Shown in pieces: positions 8,832 to 21,248 of a stretch of DNA of 64,000 nt. Position numbers and translations under genes: made by a program. Position 1 is the first letter of the stretch, and the number at the start of each line of letters is the position of its first letter. This stretch comes from Tethya wilhelma. Its lineage: Eukaryota; Porifera; Demospongiae; Tethyida; Tethyidae. The stretch covers positions 11,672-75,671 of the forward strand of contig CAXIPT010000015.1 in the NCBI GenBank assembly GCA_964030475.1. Direction: 5' to 3'. Under the pieces are notes generated by a model. That model was not told the origin of the DNA and searched no databases. It worked only from the letters and a program-made list of their open reading frames with translations.

Positions 8832-11782
8832 GGAAAAATTAACGTTTTTTTTCAAAACTGTATATTTTAATCACAGAAAATTTTTTAAGTTGATAGTCAG
8901 TCAAAAAGACTAAATTCTTTAACTCTACTGTGAGAAAACTATTTATCACAAACAATGTTTTTCACATCAAGATGTTCCAAGTGTTGAAAAAAGTACTTAT
9001 TAACAAAAGTGTTTCTTTTGTGCGGAAAAATGTTTATAAGGCTAAATAAATGTTATTTGTCAAAAGTATATTTTTTAGCCACGGATAATTTTCCTAGTTG
9101 ATAGTCAGTCAAAAAGACTAAGTTCTTTATCTGTACTGTGAGAAAATTTGTTTATCACAAACAATGTTTTTAACCTCAAGATAATGTTCTAAGTGTTGAA
9201 AAAAGTAACTATTCACAAAAGTTTCTTTTGTGCTAAAAAATCTTTTCAAGGCAAAAATAACGTTATTTGTCAAGTGTATTTTTTGTTACAGAAAATTTTC
9301 TAAATCAATAGTCAGTCAAAAAGACTAAATTCTTTATCTGTACTGTGAGAAAACTTTGTTTATCACAATGTTTTTCACCTTAAGATAATGTTTCGATTGT
9401 TGAAAAAAGTAACCATTCACAAGTGTTTGTTTTTTGCTAAAAAACCTTTTCAAAGAAAAATAAATGATTTTTGTGAAAAGTGTATTTATTAGTCAGAGAA
9501 AATTTTCTAAGTCAAGAGTCAGTAAAAAAGACTAAGTTCTTTATCTGTTATCTGAAAAAACTTTATCACAAACAATGTTTTTCACATCAAGATAATGTTC
9601 CAAGTGTTAAAAAAAGTAACTATTCACAAAAGTGTTTCTTTTGTGCTTTAAAAATCTTTCTAAGGAAAAATAAACGTTTTTTCTCAAAAGTTTATTTTTT
9701 ATTCACTGAAAATTTTCTAAGTCGATAGTCAGTCAAAATAACTGAGTTTTTATCTGTACTGTTAAAAAACTTTCTCACAATGTTCTTACCTCAAGATAAT
9801 GTTCCAAGTGTTGAAAAAAGTAACTATTCACAAAAGTGTTTCTTTTGTGCTAAAAATGTTTATATGGCAAAAATAAACATTTTTTGTGAAAAGTGTAATT
9901 TTTTGCCACAAAAATTTTCTAAGTCGATAGTCAGTCAAAAAGACAAAGTTCTTTATCTGTACTGTGAGAAAACTTTGTTTATAACAAACAATGTTTTTCA
10001 CCTCAAGATAATGCTCCAAGTCTTGAAATAAGTAACTATTCACATAAGTGTTTCTTTTGTTTTAAAGATGCAAACGTTTTTTGGCAAAAGTGTATTTTTT
10101 AATCACAAAAAATTTTTCTAAGTCGATACTCAGTCAAAAAGACTAAGTTCTTTATCTGTACAGTGAGAAAACTTTTTATCACGATGTTTTTTACCTCAAG
10201 ATAATGTTCCAAGTTTTGAAAAAGTAACTCTTCACAAGTGTTTGTTTTGTGCTAGAAAATGTTTTAAAGGCAAAAAAAAAAGTTTTTTCTTAAAAGTGTA
10301 TTTTTTAGTCAAACAAAATTTTCTAAGTCGATAGTCAAAAAGACTAAGTTCTTTATCTGTACTGTGAGAAAACTTTGTTTATCACAAACAATGATTTTCA
10401 CCTCAAGATAATGTTACAAGTGTTGAAAAAGGTAACTATTCACAAAAGTGTTTCTCTCCTGCTAAAAAACCTTTTTTAAAGGGAAAAGAAACCTTTTTTT
10501 GTAAAGAGTATTTTTTTAGTCACAGAAAATTTTCTAAGTTGATAGTCAGTCAAAAAAACTAAATTCTTTAACTGTACTGTGAGAAAACTGTTTATAAGAA
10601 TGTTTTTCACCTCAAAATAATGTTCCAAGTGTTGAAAAAAGTAACTATTCACAAAAGTGTTTCTTTTATACTATAAAACGTTTTCAAGGCAAAATAAACC
10701 TTCTTTTGTCAAAAGAGTATTTTTTAGTCGCAGAAAATTTTCTAAGTTGATAGTCAGTCAAAAAGACTACGTTCTTTATCTGTACTGTGACAAAGCTTTG
10801 TTTACACAATGTTTTTCACCTCAAGATAATGTTCCAATTTTGAAATAGAATAACTCTTCACAAAAGTGTTTGTTTTGTGCTAGAAAATGTTTTAAAGTCA
10901 AAATAAACGTTTGTTCTCAACAGTGTATTTTTTAGTCACAGAAAATTTTCTAAGTTGATAGTCAAAAAGACTAAATTCTTTAACTCTACTGTGAGAAAAC
11001 TGTTTATCACAAACAATGTTTTTCACTTCAAGATAATGTTCCAAGTGTTGAAAAAAGTACCTATTTACAAAAGTGATTCTTTTGTGCGGAAAAATGTTTT
11101 TAAGGCAAAATAAACGTTTTTTGCCCAAAGAGTATTTTTAGTCACAGAAAATTTTCTAAGTCGATATTAGACTAAGTTCTTTATTTGTACTGTGACAAAA
11201 CTTTGTTTATCACAAAGATTTTCACCTCATAATATTGTTCCAAGTGTTGTAAAAATTAACTATTGATAAAAGTGTTTCTTTTGCGCTAAAAAATGTTTTC
11301 AAGGCAAAATAAACGTTTCTGTCAAAAGTGTATTTTTAGCCACGTAAAATTTTCTAAGTCAATATTCAGTCAAAAAGACTAAGTTCTTTACCTGTACTGT
11401 GACAAAACTTTGTTTATCACATACAATGTTTTTCACCTAAGATAATGCTTCAAGTTTAGTACAAAGGAACTATTGGTAAAAGTGTTTCTTTTGCGCTAAA
11501 AAAGGCAATATAAACGTTTTTTTTCTAAAGAGTATTTTTTAGTCACAGAAAATTTTCTGAGTTGATAGTCAGTCAAAAAGACTAAGTTCTTTAACTGTAC
11601 TCTGAGAAAACTTTGTTTTTAACAAGCAATGTTACTCACCTAAAGATAATGTTCCAAGTGTTGAAAAAAGTAACTCTTTACAAAAGTGTTTGTTTTGTGC
11701 TAGAAAATGTTTTAAAGACAAAATAAAAGTTTTTTCTTAAAAGTGTATTTTTTAGTCACAGAAAGCTTTTCTAAGTCGATAG
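8832..11782. repeat. Satellite block, subfamily A1, about 15 monomers of about 200 bp
   Basis: Each monomer contains, in order, AGAAAATTTTCTAAGT, a GATAGTCAGTCAAAAAGACTAA segment, TTCTTTATCTGTACTGTGAG, ACAATGTTTTTCACCTCAAG, GTTCCAAGTGTTGAAAAAAG, ACAAAAGTGTTTCTTTTGTG and CAAGGCAAAATAAACG. Spacing between AGAAAATTTTCT cores is about 195-210 bp. Monomers differ from each other by substitutions and small indels, so the array is old. Short open frames inside it are by-products of the repeat. Confidence 0.9.
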
Positions 11783-12014
11783 TAGCCTCATACCCAGTCT
11801 ACGGGGAGAAGAAAAAAAGGATCCTGTTACACACCGCTTGCACATGCGCTAATTAAAATTTGAAAATCCACGTGTTCCAGGGAAATGATGACTCACAATT
11901 GTGGACTTGATGACGCAGCCTAGCGCCCATGGCATAGGCAAAGTAAGTCATTGTAAACAACATGGTAATAAATTGATGGGTTGAAAAAGTAGTCTAACAG
12001 GTAGAACAAGCATA
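11783..12014. mobile_element. Insertion in the satellite beginning GCCTCATACCCAG
   Basis: The satellite stops at 11782 and a sequence beginning TAGCCTCATACCCAGTCTAC starts. Its end resembles the hairpin element at 1091. It runs to the Tc1/IS630 terminal repeat at 12015, so that transposon probably sits inside it. The same boundary occurs at 27306. The far end is not visible because the copies are broken by a gap or a junction. Confidence 0.5.
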
Positions 12015-12846
12015 CTGTTGATTGCAATTCTGTTTGAACATACTGCGCTAGCGTGCGAGCCTGCGTAACGATATTTATGAATTGTAAAAGGCAAGAAATT
12101 CAAAAATTACTCTGCGTGTTTCTGTTAGTGATGACTGATGACCATGAGCTCTGCTGAGCCTTCAAGAAAAGTAGCCTATTCAGATGACATCAGGTTGCGT
12201 ATCATATGGCAGAAACTTGGAATGGAGCTTCCATACAGAACCATTGCTTCCAACCTGAATATAAGTTTAGGCACTGTCTATAATACATACAAAAGGTTTC
12301 TGGACACAGGATACGTAACAGCTAAAAAGCAACCTCAACGGCAAGAATTGAGGTTACTAGCAGGACATGATGAGATTTTCATTATTGGAATAGTTTTGGA
12401 AAATCCAGGTTCTTATCTAAGGGAAGTCTGCAAGGGAGTTGATGAAGTGTGTGGAAAAGTTGTGAGTCCAGCAACTGTATGCAGAGTAATCCACAAGCAT
12501 GGGTTTACTAGAAAGAAACTACACCAAGTTGCAAAGCAGACTTATCGTGGACAATACATGAGTGAGGTTCAGTTGTTTAAGAGAGATACATTTGTCTTTG
12601 TTGATGAAACTGGTTGTAGTTCTAAGGATCACATTAGGAAATTTGGATATGCACTGAGAGGAGAGAATGCTAGAGAGCACAGAATACTCCACCGTGGCTC
12701 ACAAGTTTCAGCAATTGCAGCAATGTGTTCTACTGGAATGGTGGCAGTTGAATTTAAGAAAAGATCAACAAATGGTGATACATTTTATGACTTTGTGCGG
12801 GGCTTTCTAATTCCTGAGCTCTTACCTTTTAATGGAAGTAATCCAC
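12015..12846 (+). mobile_element. Tc1/IS630-type transposon copy 2, truncated at the N run
   Basis: Begins with CTGTTGATTGCAATTCTG preceded by TA (12013-12014) and runs through the 5' part of the transposase into the gap at 12847. It is nearly identical to the copy at 27530, including flanking satellite back to 10574. Confidence 0.8.
12138..12846 (+). CDS. Tc1/IS630-type DDE transposase, 3' end lost in the gap
   Basis: 236 codons are visible from the ATG at 12138, encoding MTMSSAEPSRKVAYSDDIRL onward. They include the N-terminal helix-turn-helix (ASNLNISLGTVYNTYKR), a second HTH-like segment and the first catalytic Asp (FVFVDETGCSS). The frame is open until the N run removes the rest, which should hold the second Asp and the Glu. 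It differs from the intact copy at 27653 by only a few bases, for example an Arg instead of Trp near the break. Convergent ORF2 is not visible here. Confidence 0.85.
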
Positions 12847-12907
12847 NNNNNNNNNNNNNNNNNNNNNNNNNNNNNNNNNNNNNNNNNNNNNNNNNNNNNN
12901 NNNNNNN
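12847..12907. other. Assembly gap of 61 N
   Basis: The N run interrupts the transposase. On the far side a different satellite subfamily begins, so the gap hides at least the 3' half of the transposon. Confidence 0.95.
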
Positions 12908-14387
12908 TGTTTCTTTTGTGCTGAAAAGGGTTTTCAAGTTAAAATATACGTTTTTTGCAAAAAAGTGTACTTTTTGTCTTAGAAAATTTTCTAGGTCCAT
13001 AGTCACTCAAAAAAACTAAGTTCTTTATCTTTAACGTGAGAAAACTTTGTTTCTCACCAACAATGTTTTTACACCAAGAGAATGTTCCATGTGTTGAAAA
13101 AAGTAAAATTTCAAAAAAGTGTTTCTTTTGTGCTGAAAAGTTTTTTCAAGGCAAAAGAAACGTTTTTAGCAAAATGAGAACTTTTTGGTCTTAGAAAATT
13201 TTCTAAGTCGATAGTCACTCAAACAAATTTTCTATATCTAATGTGAGATAACTTTGTTTTTCACCAACAAAGTTTTTTACGCCATGAGAATTTTCCATTT
13301 GTTGAAAAAAGTAAAATTTCACAATAATGTTTCTTTTTTGCTGAAAAGTTTTTTCAAGGCAAACTAAACGTTTCTAGCAAGAAGTGAACTTTTTGGTCTT
13401 AGTCAATAGTCATTAAATTCTTTATCTCTAATGTGAAGTAACTTTGTTTTTTACTACCATTGTTTTTTACACAAAGAAAATGTTCCATGTGTTTAAAAAA
13501 ATGAAATTTCAGAAATGTGTTTCTTTTGTGCCGAAAATTGTTTTCTAGGAAAAAAAAAAGTTCTTAGCAAAAAGTGTGTTTGGTCTTAGAAAATTTTGTA
13601 GTTCCACACTTACTCAATAAAACTAAGTTCTTTATCTCTACCCTGAGAAAACTTTGTTTTTCACAAACAATGTTTTTTACACCATGAGAATATTCCATGT
13701 GCTGAAAAAAGTAAAATTTCACAGTAATTTTTCTTTTTTGCTGAAAAGTTTTTTCAAGGTAAAATAAACCTTTCTTTTGTTCTAAGTCCATAGTTGCTCA
13801 TGAAAACTAAGTTCTTTATCTCTAACATGTGAAAACTTTGTTATTCACCAACAATGTTTTTTCACCTAAGAGAATTAAAAAAGTAAAATTTCGCTTAAAA
13901 GCAAAATAAACGTTTTTTCCAAAAAGTGTACTTTCAGATATTAGAAATTATTTTAAGTCCATAGTCCCTGAAAAAACTAAGTTCTTTATCTCTACTGTGA
14001 GATGACTTTGTTTTTCACCAAGAATGACAAAAGAACGTTCAAGAAGTAAAATTTTGCAAAAGTGTTTCTTTTGTGCTGAAAAGGGTTTTCAAGTTAAAAT
14101 ATATGTTTTTTGCAAAAAAGTGTACTTTTTGTCTTAGAAAATTTTCTAAGTCCATAAAAAACTAAGTTCTTTATGTTTAACGTGAGAAAACTTTGTTTTT
14201 CACCAACAATGTTTTTTACACCAAGAGAATGTTCCATGTGTTGAAAAAAGTAAAATTTCAAAAAAGTGTTTCTAATGTGCAGAAAAGTTTTTTCAAGGCA
14301 AAATAAACGTTTTTAGCAAAATGAGAACTTTTTGGTCTTAGAAAATTTTCTAAGTCCATAGTCACTCAAACAAACTAATTTTCTATA

Positions 14388-15287
14388 TGTGAGGCTCCAA
14401 GCGAAAACCGGACGTTTGGGAATTTCCGCGAATTTTGAGTTAGCTATTCCATGTGTATCTAGGAAGCGCATATCAAAATTTGGTGTGCATAGCTGTTGTA
14501 GTTTTCCAGATATTGCTCTTGCAAGCAGCCCTGCCTCCATTCGTGGCTTCCTGGTAAAACAGTTGTAAACCTGTTGCTATGTAAACTATGGGCGGTCCGT
14601 ATACTCTCCGTATCTTAATTAGATCATGTACAGTACATGCTGAATATTACCACAGCCAGCCACGTGGGGACTAAAATTATTTAGTGAGAAGCGAGTAGCT
14701 AGGAAAGAAGACCCAGGAGACGGCTACTGGACTCAAGGAGGTGAGCGCTTGCTAGCAGAGAGATAGATTCTAGGCATAGTAAGTTCCAAGAACTAAACTA
14801 AGCCTCAAAATAACCTGTACGCGATCGCAGTACAGGGAGAGGCAATACTTACGAGTAGAAAGCTACTGTATGTAAGCGCTTAGATTAGACAAGCACGTAT
14901 AAAGCTTTAGCTTACCTTTCTGCCCATGTGCTGTAGCAAAATTCTGAGATTAGTCAGCTTATAGAGCACTGAGAACATCGAATAAACAATTCATTTTTGT
15001 GGCAGCTGCCTAGCTCATTAATATTCACTACGGTCTGTTGCACAGCATAGCAACAGTTCTCCGTGTTAGCAACTAAATAAAAATAAACAGGGCGAACAAT
15101 ACGGTCTATATCGCTGCAACAGAAGCAGCTCCACCCCTCAAATTTTGCGTGGAGCATGCTGAGATGTAGCGCAATGCACCCGTGCAGTAAAAAAAATTTC
15201 GCGCAAAAACGCGAAATAAACTAAAACCGCATTTTACTCTAAAAACAATAATTTCCCAAACGTCCGGTTTTCCCTTGGAGCCTCACA
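14388..15287. mobile_element. 900-bp TA-flanked non-autonomous element (family TGTGAGG)
   Basis: Ends are TGTGAGGCTCCAAGCGAAAA and its near-complement, with GGACGTTTGGGAA next inward, giving inverted repeats of about 36 bp. TA lies on both sides. Removing the element and one TA restores TTTTCTATATCTAATG, which is the uninterrupted satellite seen at 13225-13240, so insertion and target duplication are directly verified within the window. No coding capacity was seen. Truncated relatives lie at 21249-22070 and 36781-37402. Confidence 0.88.
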
Positions 15288-15663
15288 TATCTAATGTAAG
15301 ATAACTTTGTTTTTCACCAACAAAGTTTTTTACGCCATGAGAATATTCCATTTGTTGAAAAAAGTAAAATTTCACTATGTTTCTTTTTTGCTGAAAAGTT
15401 TTTTCAAGGTAAAATAAACCTTTCTTTTGTTCTTAGAAAATTTTATCTATGTCCATAGTTACTCAAAAAAACTAAGTTCTTTATATCTAACATAAGAAAA
15501 CTTTGTTTTTCACCAACAATGTTTTTTACACCAATGTTCCATATGTTGAAAAAAGTAAAATTTCACAAAAGTGTTTCTTTTGTGCTGAAAATTGTTTTCA
15601 AGACAAAATGAACTTTTTTTGTGAAAAGTAAATTTTTTGCTGTTAGAAAATTTTCTAAGTATA

Positions 15664-16719
15664 TGTGACCCTATTTTGGAACACCGACCAGATGTAGTAA
15701 AACTTTATTTGTAGTAATCGGCGATTGTAGTGTAATTCGCGACGCGCACGCGGAATATATTTTTTTGCACCAATGGGGAGGGGCACGCCTTGGCGAGCTG
15801 CAGACGTGATTTTACGGGTGGGGTTGCTTCTATTGCTGAAATATGAGAGCTTGAATGCAGCTATGTCAGCCATGGCTAGCTTCTCTCCCGTTAGTACATG
15901 GGATGCGTTGCCATGTTCATTGATTAATTATTCTGATAAGTACATGATGCAGCTGCTGCTGTGCATCTCATAATCTTGCATATTTAATGTGCAACTATAA
16001 AACAATGCATTGTTCATGAACTAAACACTTCTAGCAGAAAGAAATCTCTTCCAGATGATCAGAAGATGGCCCACAGTGTTGCAGAATCGCTGGGCTATGC
16101 CAGGAGCTGCGTTTATCTGTGCATAATAATGAATGAATGTATTGTACATTGTGTATAATAAATTTGCAATTAAATTTATGGGTGAAAGAATTCTTATTAT
16201 GGGCAATAAGTATTAGATAAACTGTTTCCTACAATTAGAAGAGCTATTGATGCATGCATTAATATTGGGCGCTTATTTCTGCGCCATTCATAGCTTAGTT
16301 ACTCTAGTTACAGCCCACCCACTACATTATTCTACTTAGTAGACTTACTTAACTCGTTGGTGAATCCTCCTGGAAGGCTCCCTGGTCTTCTGTGTCTTTA
16401 AAAAGGCTGATAAAGTAGGTTTTAACTAGCGCTTCAACTAACTTGATGCATATTCTGATACTACACTAAACAAACATAAATTGTTTGTAACACAGATAGT
16501 ATACGGAGTTTGTGTACTCGCGCTTTGCAACGTATTCGCTCAAGATTTTAGCGAGTAAAATTGGAATGAACGGTCAGTATATTTGAGCTCATATCTCCAA
16601 AACTATAGCGCCTAGCCTCTTCAAATTTGGAAAATAGCTAGCTGCAATGATGCAATGCAAGTGCTATCTCAAAATTCGCATATTACTAAATTTGGTCGGT
16701 TTTCCAAAATTTGGTCACA
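15664..16719. mobile_element. About 1.06-kb non-autonomous element (family TGTGACC)
   Basis: Left end TGTGACCCTATTTTGGAA and right end, read inward, TGTGACCAAATTTTGGAA form inverted repeats extending through ACCGACCA (about 28 bp). Satellite resumes immediately on both sides. The interior has short frames on both strands without family signal. Flanks are TA on the left and a degraded TG on the right. Probably a Tc1/mariner-type MITE. Confidence 0.78.
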
Positions 16720-16778
16720 TGTAGTCACTCAAAAAAACTAAGTTCTTTATTTCTACCATTAAAAAACTTTGTTTTTAA

Positions 16779-17399
16779 CTCTTTAGGGCCGACAGCGCCA
16801 AAAGTCGCACGCCCGTATTCTACGATCGCATAATCTACAATTTTTCGCATTTATAATTTTATAGGAATAGAGTTTGAGCTACGGGCTTTAGACTTGCTAT
16901 GCAGTTAGGTAAGATAGCGCTCTACTAAAGTACCAAGTTAGAGTTAGGTCTGATTAATAGGCGAAGAGATATAGGCTTCAAAGTTCAAAAATTGTGATCG
17001 TGGTAAAGATCGAGACCGTCAGTTTAAACTCGCGTTTTTTTCTTAGTGCTTTGCAGGGGAAGCTTGACGCTAGCTAGGGAGGTGCAGGGGGGCTTAAGCT
17101 ATACCTGCATGCAAGCGTTTTTGCAGTCCTGCTCTTCAAGCTAGAAAAAAGGCCAAAAGTATGTAGGTCATTTGGCAAACTTTGACCGCTTCCGTTTTTG
17201 CAAGCTTTTGAAGTTAATAAAAGCAAGCCAAGAATAGAACTGATATAGTTATGGCTTAGTACAATCATAGCTAAGCTGAACTAGCTACAAGAGAGAGTGG
17301 CATAGGCTTAAGCAAGAACAAAAATGTACAATAATCAAGGTTAATTAATTATTCATAAATTCTAATTATATATGCATAATCAAATCAGGCCCTAAAGAG
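16779..17399. mobile_element. piggyBac-type MITE with TTAA target duplications
   Basis: CTCTTTAGGGCC at the left and GGCCCTAAAGAG at the right are exact inverted 12-bp ends, flanked by TTAA at 16775-16778 and 17400-17403. TTAA duplication is the hallmark of piggyBac elements. The interior is 621 bp without an ORF of note. Relatives are the truncated piece at 28906-29263 and the end at 41807-41822 beside the piggyBac transposase. Confidence 0.85.
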
Positions 17400-17726
17400 T
17401 TAACCAACAATGTTTTTTACACCAAGAGAATGTTCCATGTGTTGAAAAAAGTAAAGTTCCACAAAAGTGTTTCTTTTGAGCTGAAAAGTGTTTTCAAGAC
17501 AAAATAAACGTTTTTGTGGAAAGTGTACTTTTTGGTCTTAGAAAATTTTCTAAGTCCATACTCACTCAAAAAAACTAAGTTCTTTATCTCTACTCTTAGA
17601 AAACTTTGTTTTTTACCAACAATTTTTTTTACACTAAAAGAATGCTCCATGTGTTGAAAAAAGTAAAGTTCCAGAAAAGTGTTTCTTTTGTCTAGAAAAC
17701 TGTTTTCAAGACAAAATAAACTTTTA

Positions 17727-18485
17727 CAAGTAAAAAAAACATTGGAAATGTAATGAGACACAGGAATAGCTAAATCGTAAAAAGAACGCAAACAGGATGG
17801 AATGGGTGGTTAAAGTGTGCAGAATTCTTCCTGTATGGGCTGCATTTAACAATCTCCTTATTGAGTCTCTCATTTTGCCCACAGGAAGAATTTCTTACAC
17901 ACTTTAACCAGCCATTCCATCTTGTTTGCGTTCTTTTTACGATTTAGCCATTCCTGAGTCTCATTACATTTCCAATGTTTTTTTTACTTGTTTGTTCTCA
18001 TTTTTCCATAATTCTACAAATTATATTTGAGTTTGTGTGTGTAGCTAGCTACTGAGCTAGTAGTCTGGCAAGCCAGACTCACTGAGCCAGCGGCGGGTTG
18101 CTGAGCTGGTACTTGAACAACGGTCACACTTGTGTAGCCTGAGTGAAACACACATCTCAGTCATTTGGAGGCAGGAGCTGTATCATAAGATTTACTTGTC
18201 TTTCTATATGTTACAAGTAAAAAAAAAACATTGGAAATGTAATGAGACATAGGAATGGCCAAATCGTAAAAAGAAGGCAAACAAGATGGAATGGCTGTCT
18301 GAGTGTGTGCCGAATTCTTCCTGTGTGGGCTGCATGTAGTACTCTCTTACCATGTTGAGTCCCTCATGTTGCCCATAGGAATAATTCTTTACACACTCTG
18401 CCAGCCATTCCATCTTGTTTGCCTTCTTTTTACGATTTGGCCATTCCTATGTCTCATTACATTTCCAATGTTTTTTTTTTACTTG
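17727..18485. repeat. Two tandem long palindromes of about 265 bp
   Basis: The unit starts CAAGTAAAAAAAACATTGG and ends with the complement CCAATG...TTTTACTTG. Arms are about 110 bp, broken by a short spacer. The first palindrome is 17727-17990 and the second 18214-18485. Both are followed by the same flank (TTTGTTCTCATTTTT), so the repeat unit is palindrome plus flank, about 490 bp. The left edge cuts directly into satellite at 17726. Confidence 0.8.
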
Positions 18486-18795
18486 TTTGTTCTCATTTTT
18501 TCATAATTCTACAAATCACATTTGGGTTTGTGTGTATATGGTAGTTACTTGTACACTATCTGCATGGATATTATAGCTAATCTATGCTCAGGCTGATCAG
18601 AGTCAGTACTGAAGTGAATCTCAGGAGGCTGAGCTGTATCTACCAAAATTTAATCGCTTTGCTCATCTTATAATGAATACTACATAACACAGTAGTCTAT
18701 TCACCTCCTAAATATTGAAGACTGCAAGGTTACAGAGAGTCCAGCACAACCAGAAATCTTCAGGTAAAGCACTGAGGCAGGCAGTGAATATTTTG

Positions 18796-19883
18796 ATTCT
18801 AAATAACGCACACTTATCTACCTGGAGAAGGGTCGCCAATTTGACTTTTCAAGTAGCTTATGAATTTATGCATGATGTAGAAATGAATGGCTGCCATACG
18901 GAGAAGCGCTTTTCGCCTTGTATCTAGCCACTTAACGGGAGACTCGAGCACACGATACCAAAAGCACGTGAAGACAATGGTAATAAGTTTGTTCGTTCAA
19001 GAATCAGCTTCTGAAAGTGAACAGTCTTCGAGATACGCTGAAATAACATAGAAGAAGAAGAAGAAGAAGAAGAAGAAGAAGAAGAAGAAGAAGGAGAAAA
19101 TTGGAGGTTTGGCATATTTTTGTTTGGTACTTTAGCGATCGTTTTAGGCCATGTTTTAGGGCTCATTAGAAAGAGAAAGAGCTAAATAGTAGCTTAAGAA
19201 GCCTTTTAGTGCCAAGCGCTCAGTTTTTGCAGAGTTATTCGCGTGAATATTTGTATTACGCTAATGGGCCTTCCGTGCCATTCCTATGTACCCAGTACTA
19301 CCGTACTGGGAATGATAATCAAAGTCCTGATTCATCTCTTAAGAAGAGCAACCAGGTATCACAAAATAGTTCCAGGCAACTTCAGTGCATTTAATTCTAA
19401 ATAACGCACAATTTTGTGTGTGGAAAGGGTCGTCAATTCGAATTTTCTAGAAGCTAATGAATTATGCATGAGTGTAGAAATTAATGGCGGTCATATGGAG
19501 GAGGCGCTTTTCGCCTTGTATCTAGCTACTCAATGAGAGTCTTTAAAAACCGATGGCAAAAGCGACTGTACCAAGTTCGTTCGTTCAAGAATCAGCTTCT
19601 AAAAGTAAATAGTCTCTGAGAAAAGTTGAGCCAAGATAGAAAAAGAAGAAGAATAAGAAGAAGATGGAGAAAATTGGAGGTTTGGCATGTTTGTGATTGT
19701 TACTTTAGCGATGTTTTTAGGCCATGTTTTTGGGCTCATTAGAAAGAGAAAGAGCTTAATAGTAGCTTTAGAAGTCTTTTAGTGCTAGGCGCTCAGTTTT
19801 TGCAGAGTTATTCGCGTGAATATTTGTATTGTGCTAATGGGCCACCCGTGCCATTCCTGTGTACCCAGTACTACCGTACAGGG
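18796..19883. repeat. Direct duplication of a unit of about 500 bp, offset about 597 bp
   Basis: ATTCTAAATAACGCACA, GCGCTTTTCGCCTTGTATCT, TTGGAGGTTTGGCAT, GGCCATGTTTT, GGGCTCATTAGAAAGAGAAA and CCCAGTACTACCGTAC occur in the same order at 18796-19310 and 19393-19883, with about 10-15% difference. No gene was recognised. Satellite resumes at 19886. Confidence 0.7.
19051..19092. repeat. (GAA)n microsatellite
   Basis: About 14 consecutive GAA triplets. The second copy of the surrounding unit has a shorter interrupted version near 19640-19665. Confidence 0.95.
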
Positions 19884-21248
19884 AATTGTGAAAAGTGTAC
19901 TTTTTGGTCTTAGCAAATCCATAGTCACTAAAAAAAACTAAGTTCTTTATCCCTACCATGAGAAAACTTTTTTTTTCACTAACAATGTTTGTTACACCAA
20001 GAGAATATTTTTTACCTGTTGAAAAAAGTAAATTTCCACAAAAGTGATTCTTTTGTGTTAAAAAGTGTTTTCAAGACAAAATAAACGTTTTTTGTGAAAA
20101 GTGAATTTTTTCTTCTTAGAAAATTTTCTAGTCACTCAAAAAAACTAAGTCTATATCTCTACCGTGAGAAAACTTTGTTTTTCACCAATAATGTTTTTTA
20201 CACCAAGAGAATGCTCCATGTGTTGAAAAAAGTAAAATTTCACAAAAATGTTTTTTTTTGTGCAGAAAACTGTTTTCAAGACAAAATAAATGTTTGTTTT
20301 ACTTTTTGGTTGTAGAAAATTTTCTAAGTCCATAGTACCTAAAAAAAACTAAGTTCTTTAGTTCTACCGTTAGAATACTTTTTTTTTCACCAACAATGTT
20401 TTTTACACCAAGAGAATGTTCCATGTGTTGAAAAAAGTAAAGATTCACAAAAGTATTTCTTTTGCGCTGAAGTGTTTTCAAGACAAAACAAACGTTTTTT
20501 GTGAAAAGTGTACTTTTTGTTACTCAAAAAAACTAAGTTCTTTATCTCTACCGTGAGAAAACCTTGTTTTTCACCAACAATGTTTGTTACACCAAGAGAA
20601 TGTTTTTTACGTGTTGAAAAAAGTAAAGTTCCACAAAAGATTTTCTTTTGAGCTGAAAAGTGTTTTCAAGACAAAATAAACGTTTTTTGTGAAAAGTGTA
20701 CTTTTTGGTCTTAGAAAATTTTCTAAGTCCATAGTCACTCAAAAAAACTAAGTTCTTTATCCCTACCGTGAGAAAACTTTGTTTTTCACCAACAATGTCA
20801 TTTACACCAAGAGAATGCTCCATGTGTTGAAAAACGTAAAGTTCAGTTTCTTTTGTGCAGAAAACTGTTTTCAAGACAAAATAAACGTTTTTTGTGGAAA
20901 GTGTACTTTTTGGTTTTAGAAAATTTTCTAAGTCCATAGTCACTCTAAAAAACCAAGTTCTTTATCTCTACCGTTAGAATACTTTTTTTTTCACCAACAA
21001 TGTTTTACACCAAGAGAATGTTTCATGTGTTGAAAAATGTAAAGTTTCACAAAAGTATTTCTTTTGTGCTGAAGTGTTTTCAAGACAAAATAAACGTTTT
21101 TTGTGAAAAATGAATTTTTTACTCTTAGAAAATTTTCTAAGTATATAGTCACTCAAAAAAACTAAGTTCTTTATCCCTACCGTGAGAAAACTTTGTTTTT
21201 CATTAACAATGTTTGTTACACCAAGAGAATGTTTTTTACGTGTTGAAA

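Larger units (their letters stand above)
12908..17726. repeat. Satellite block, subfamily A2, with three element insertions
   Basis: Monomers have the same order as subfamily A1 but with diagnostic changes: CCATAGTCACTCAAAAAAAC instead of GATAGTCAGTCAAAAAG, CACCAAGAGAATGTTCCATG instead of CCTCAAGATAATG, and AGTAAAATTTCACAAAAG. The block is interrupted at 14388-15287, 15664-16719 and 16779-17399. Many monomers keep the perfect palindrome CTTAGAAAATTTTCTAAG. Confidence 0.88.

Noticed and set aside
8868..10043. Short open frames in the A1 satellite (for example 9480-9728, 9780-10031)
   Set aside because: They are translations of the repeat, occur on both strands and break at unit-specific indels.
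8832..11782. CRISPR-like array
   Set aside because: The repeat is a degenerate satellite of about 200 bp without short exact repeats and unique spacers, in a eukaryotic context.
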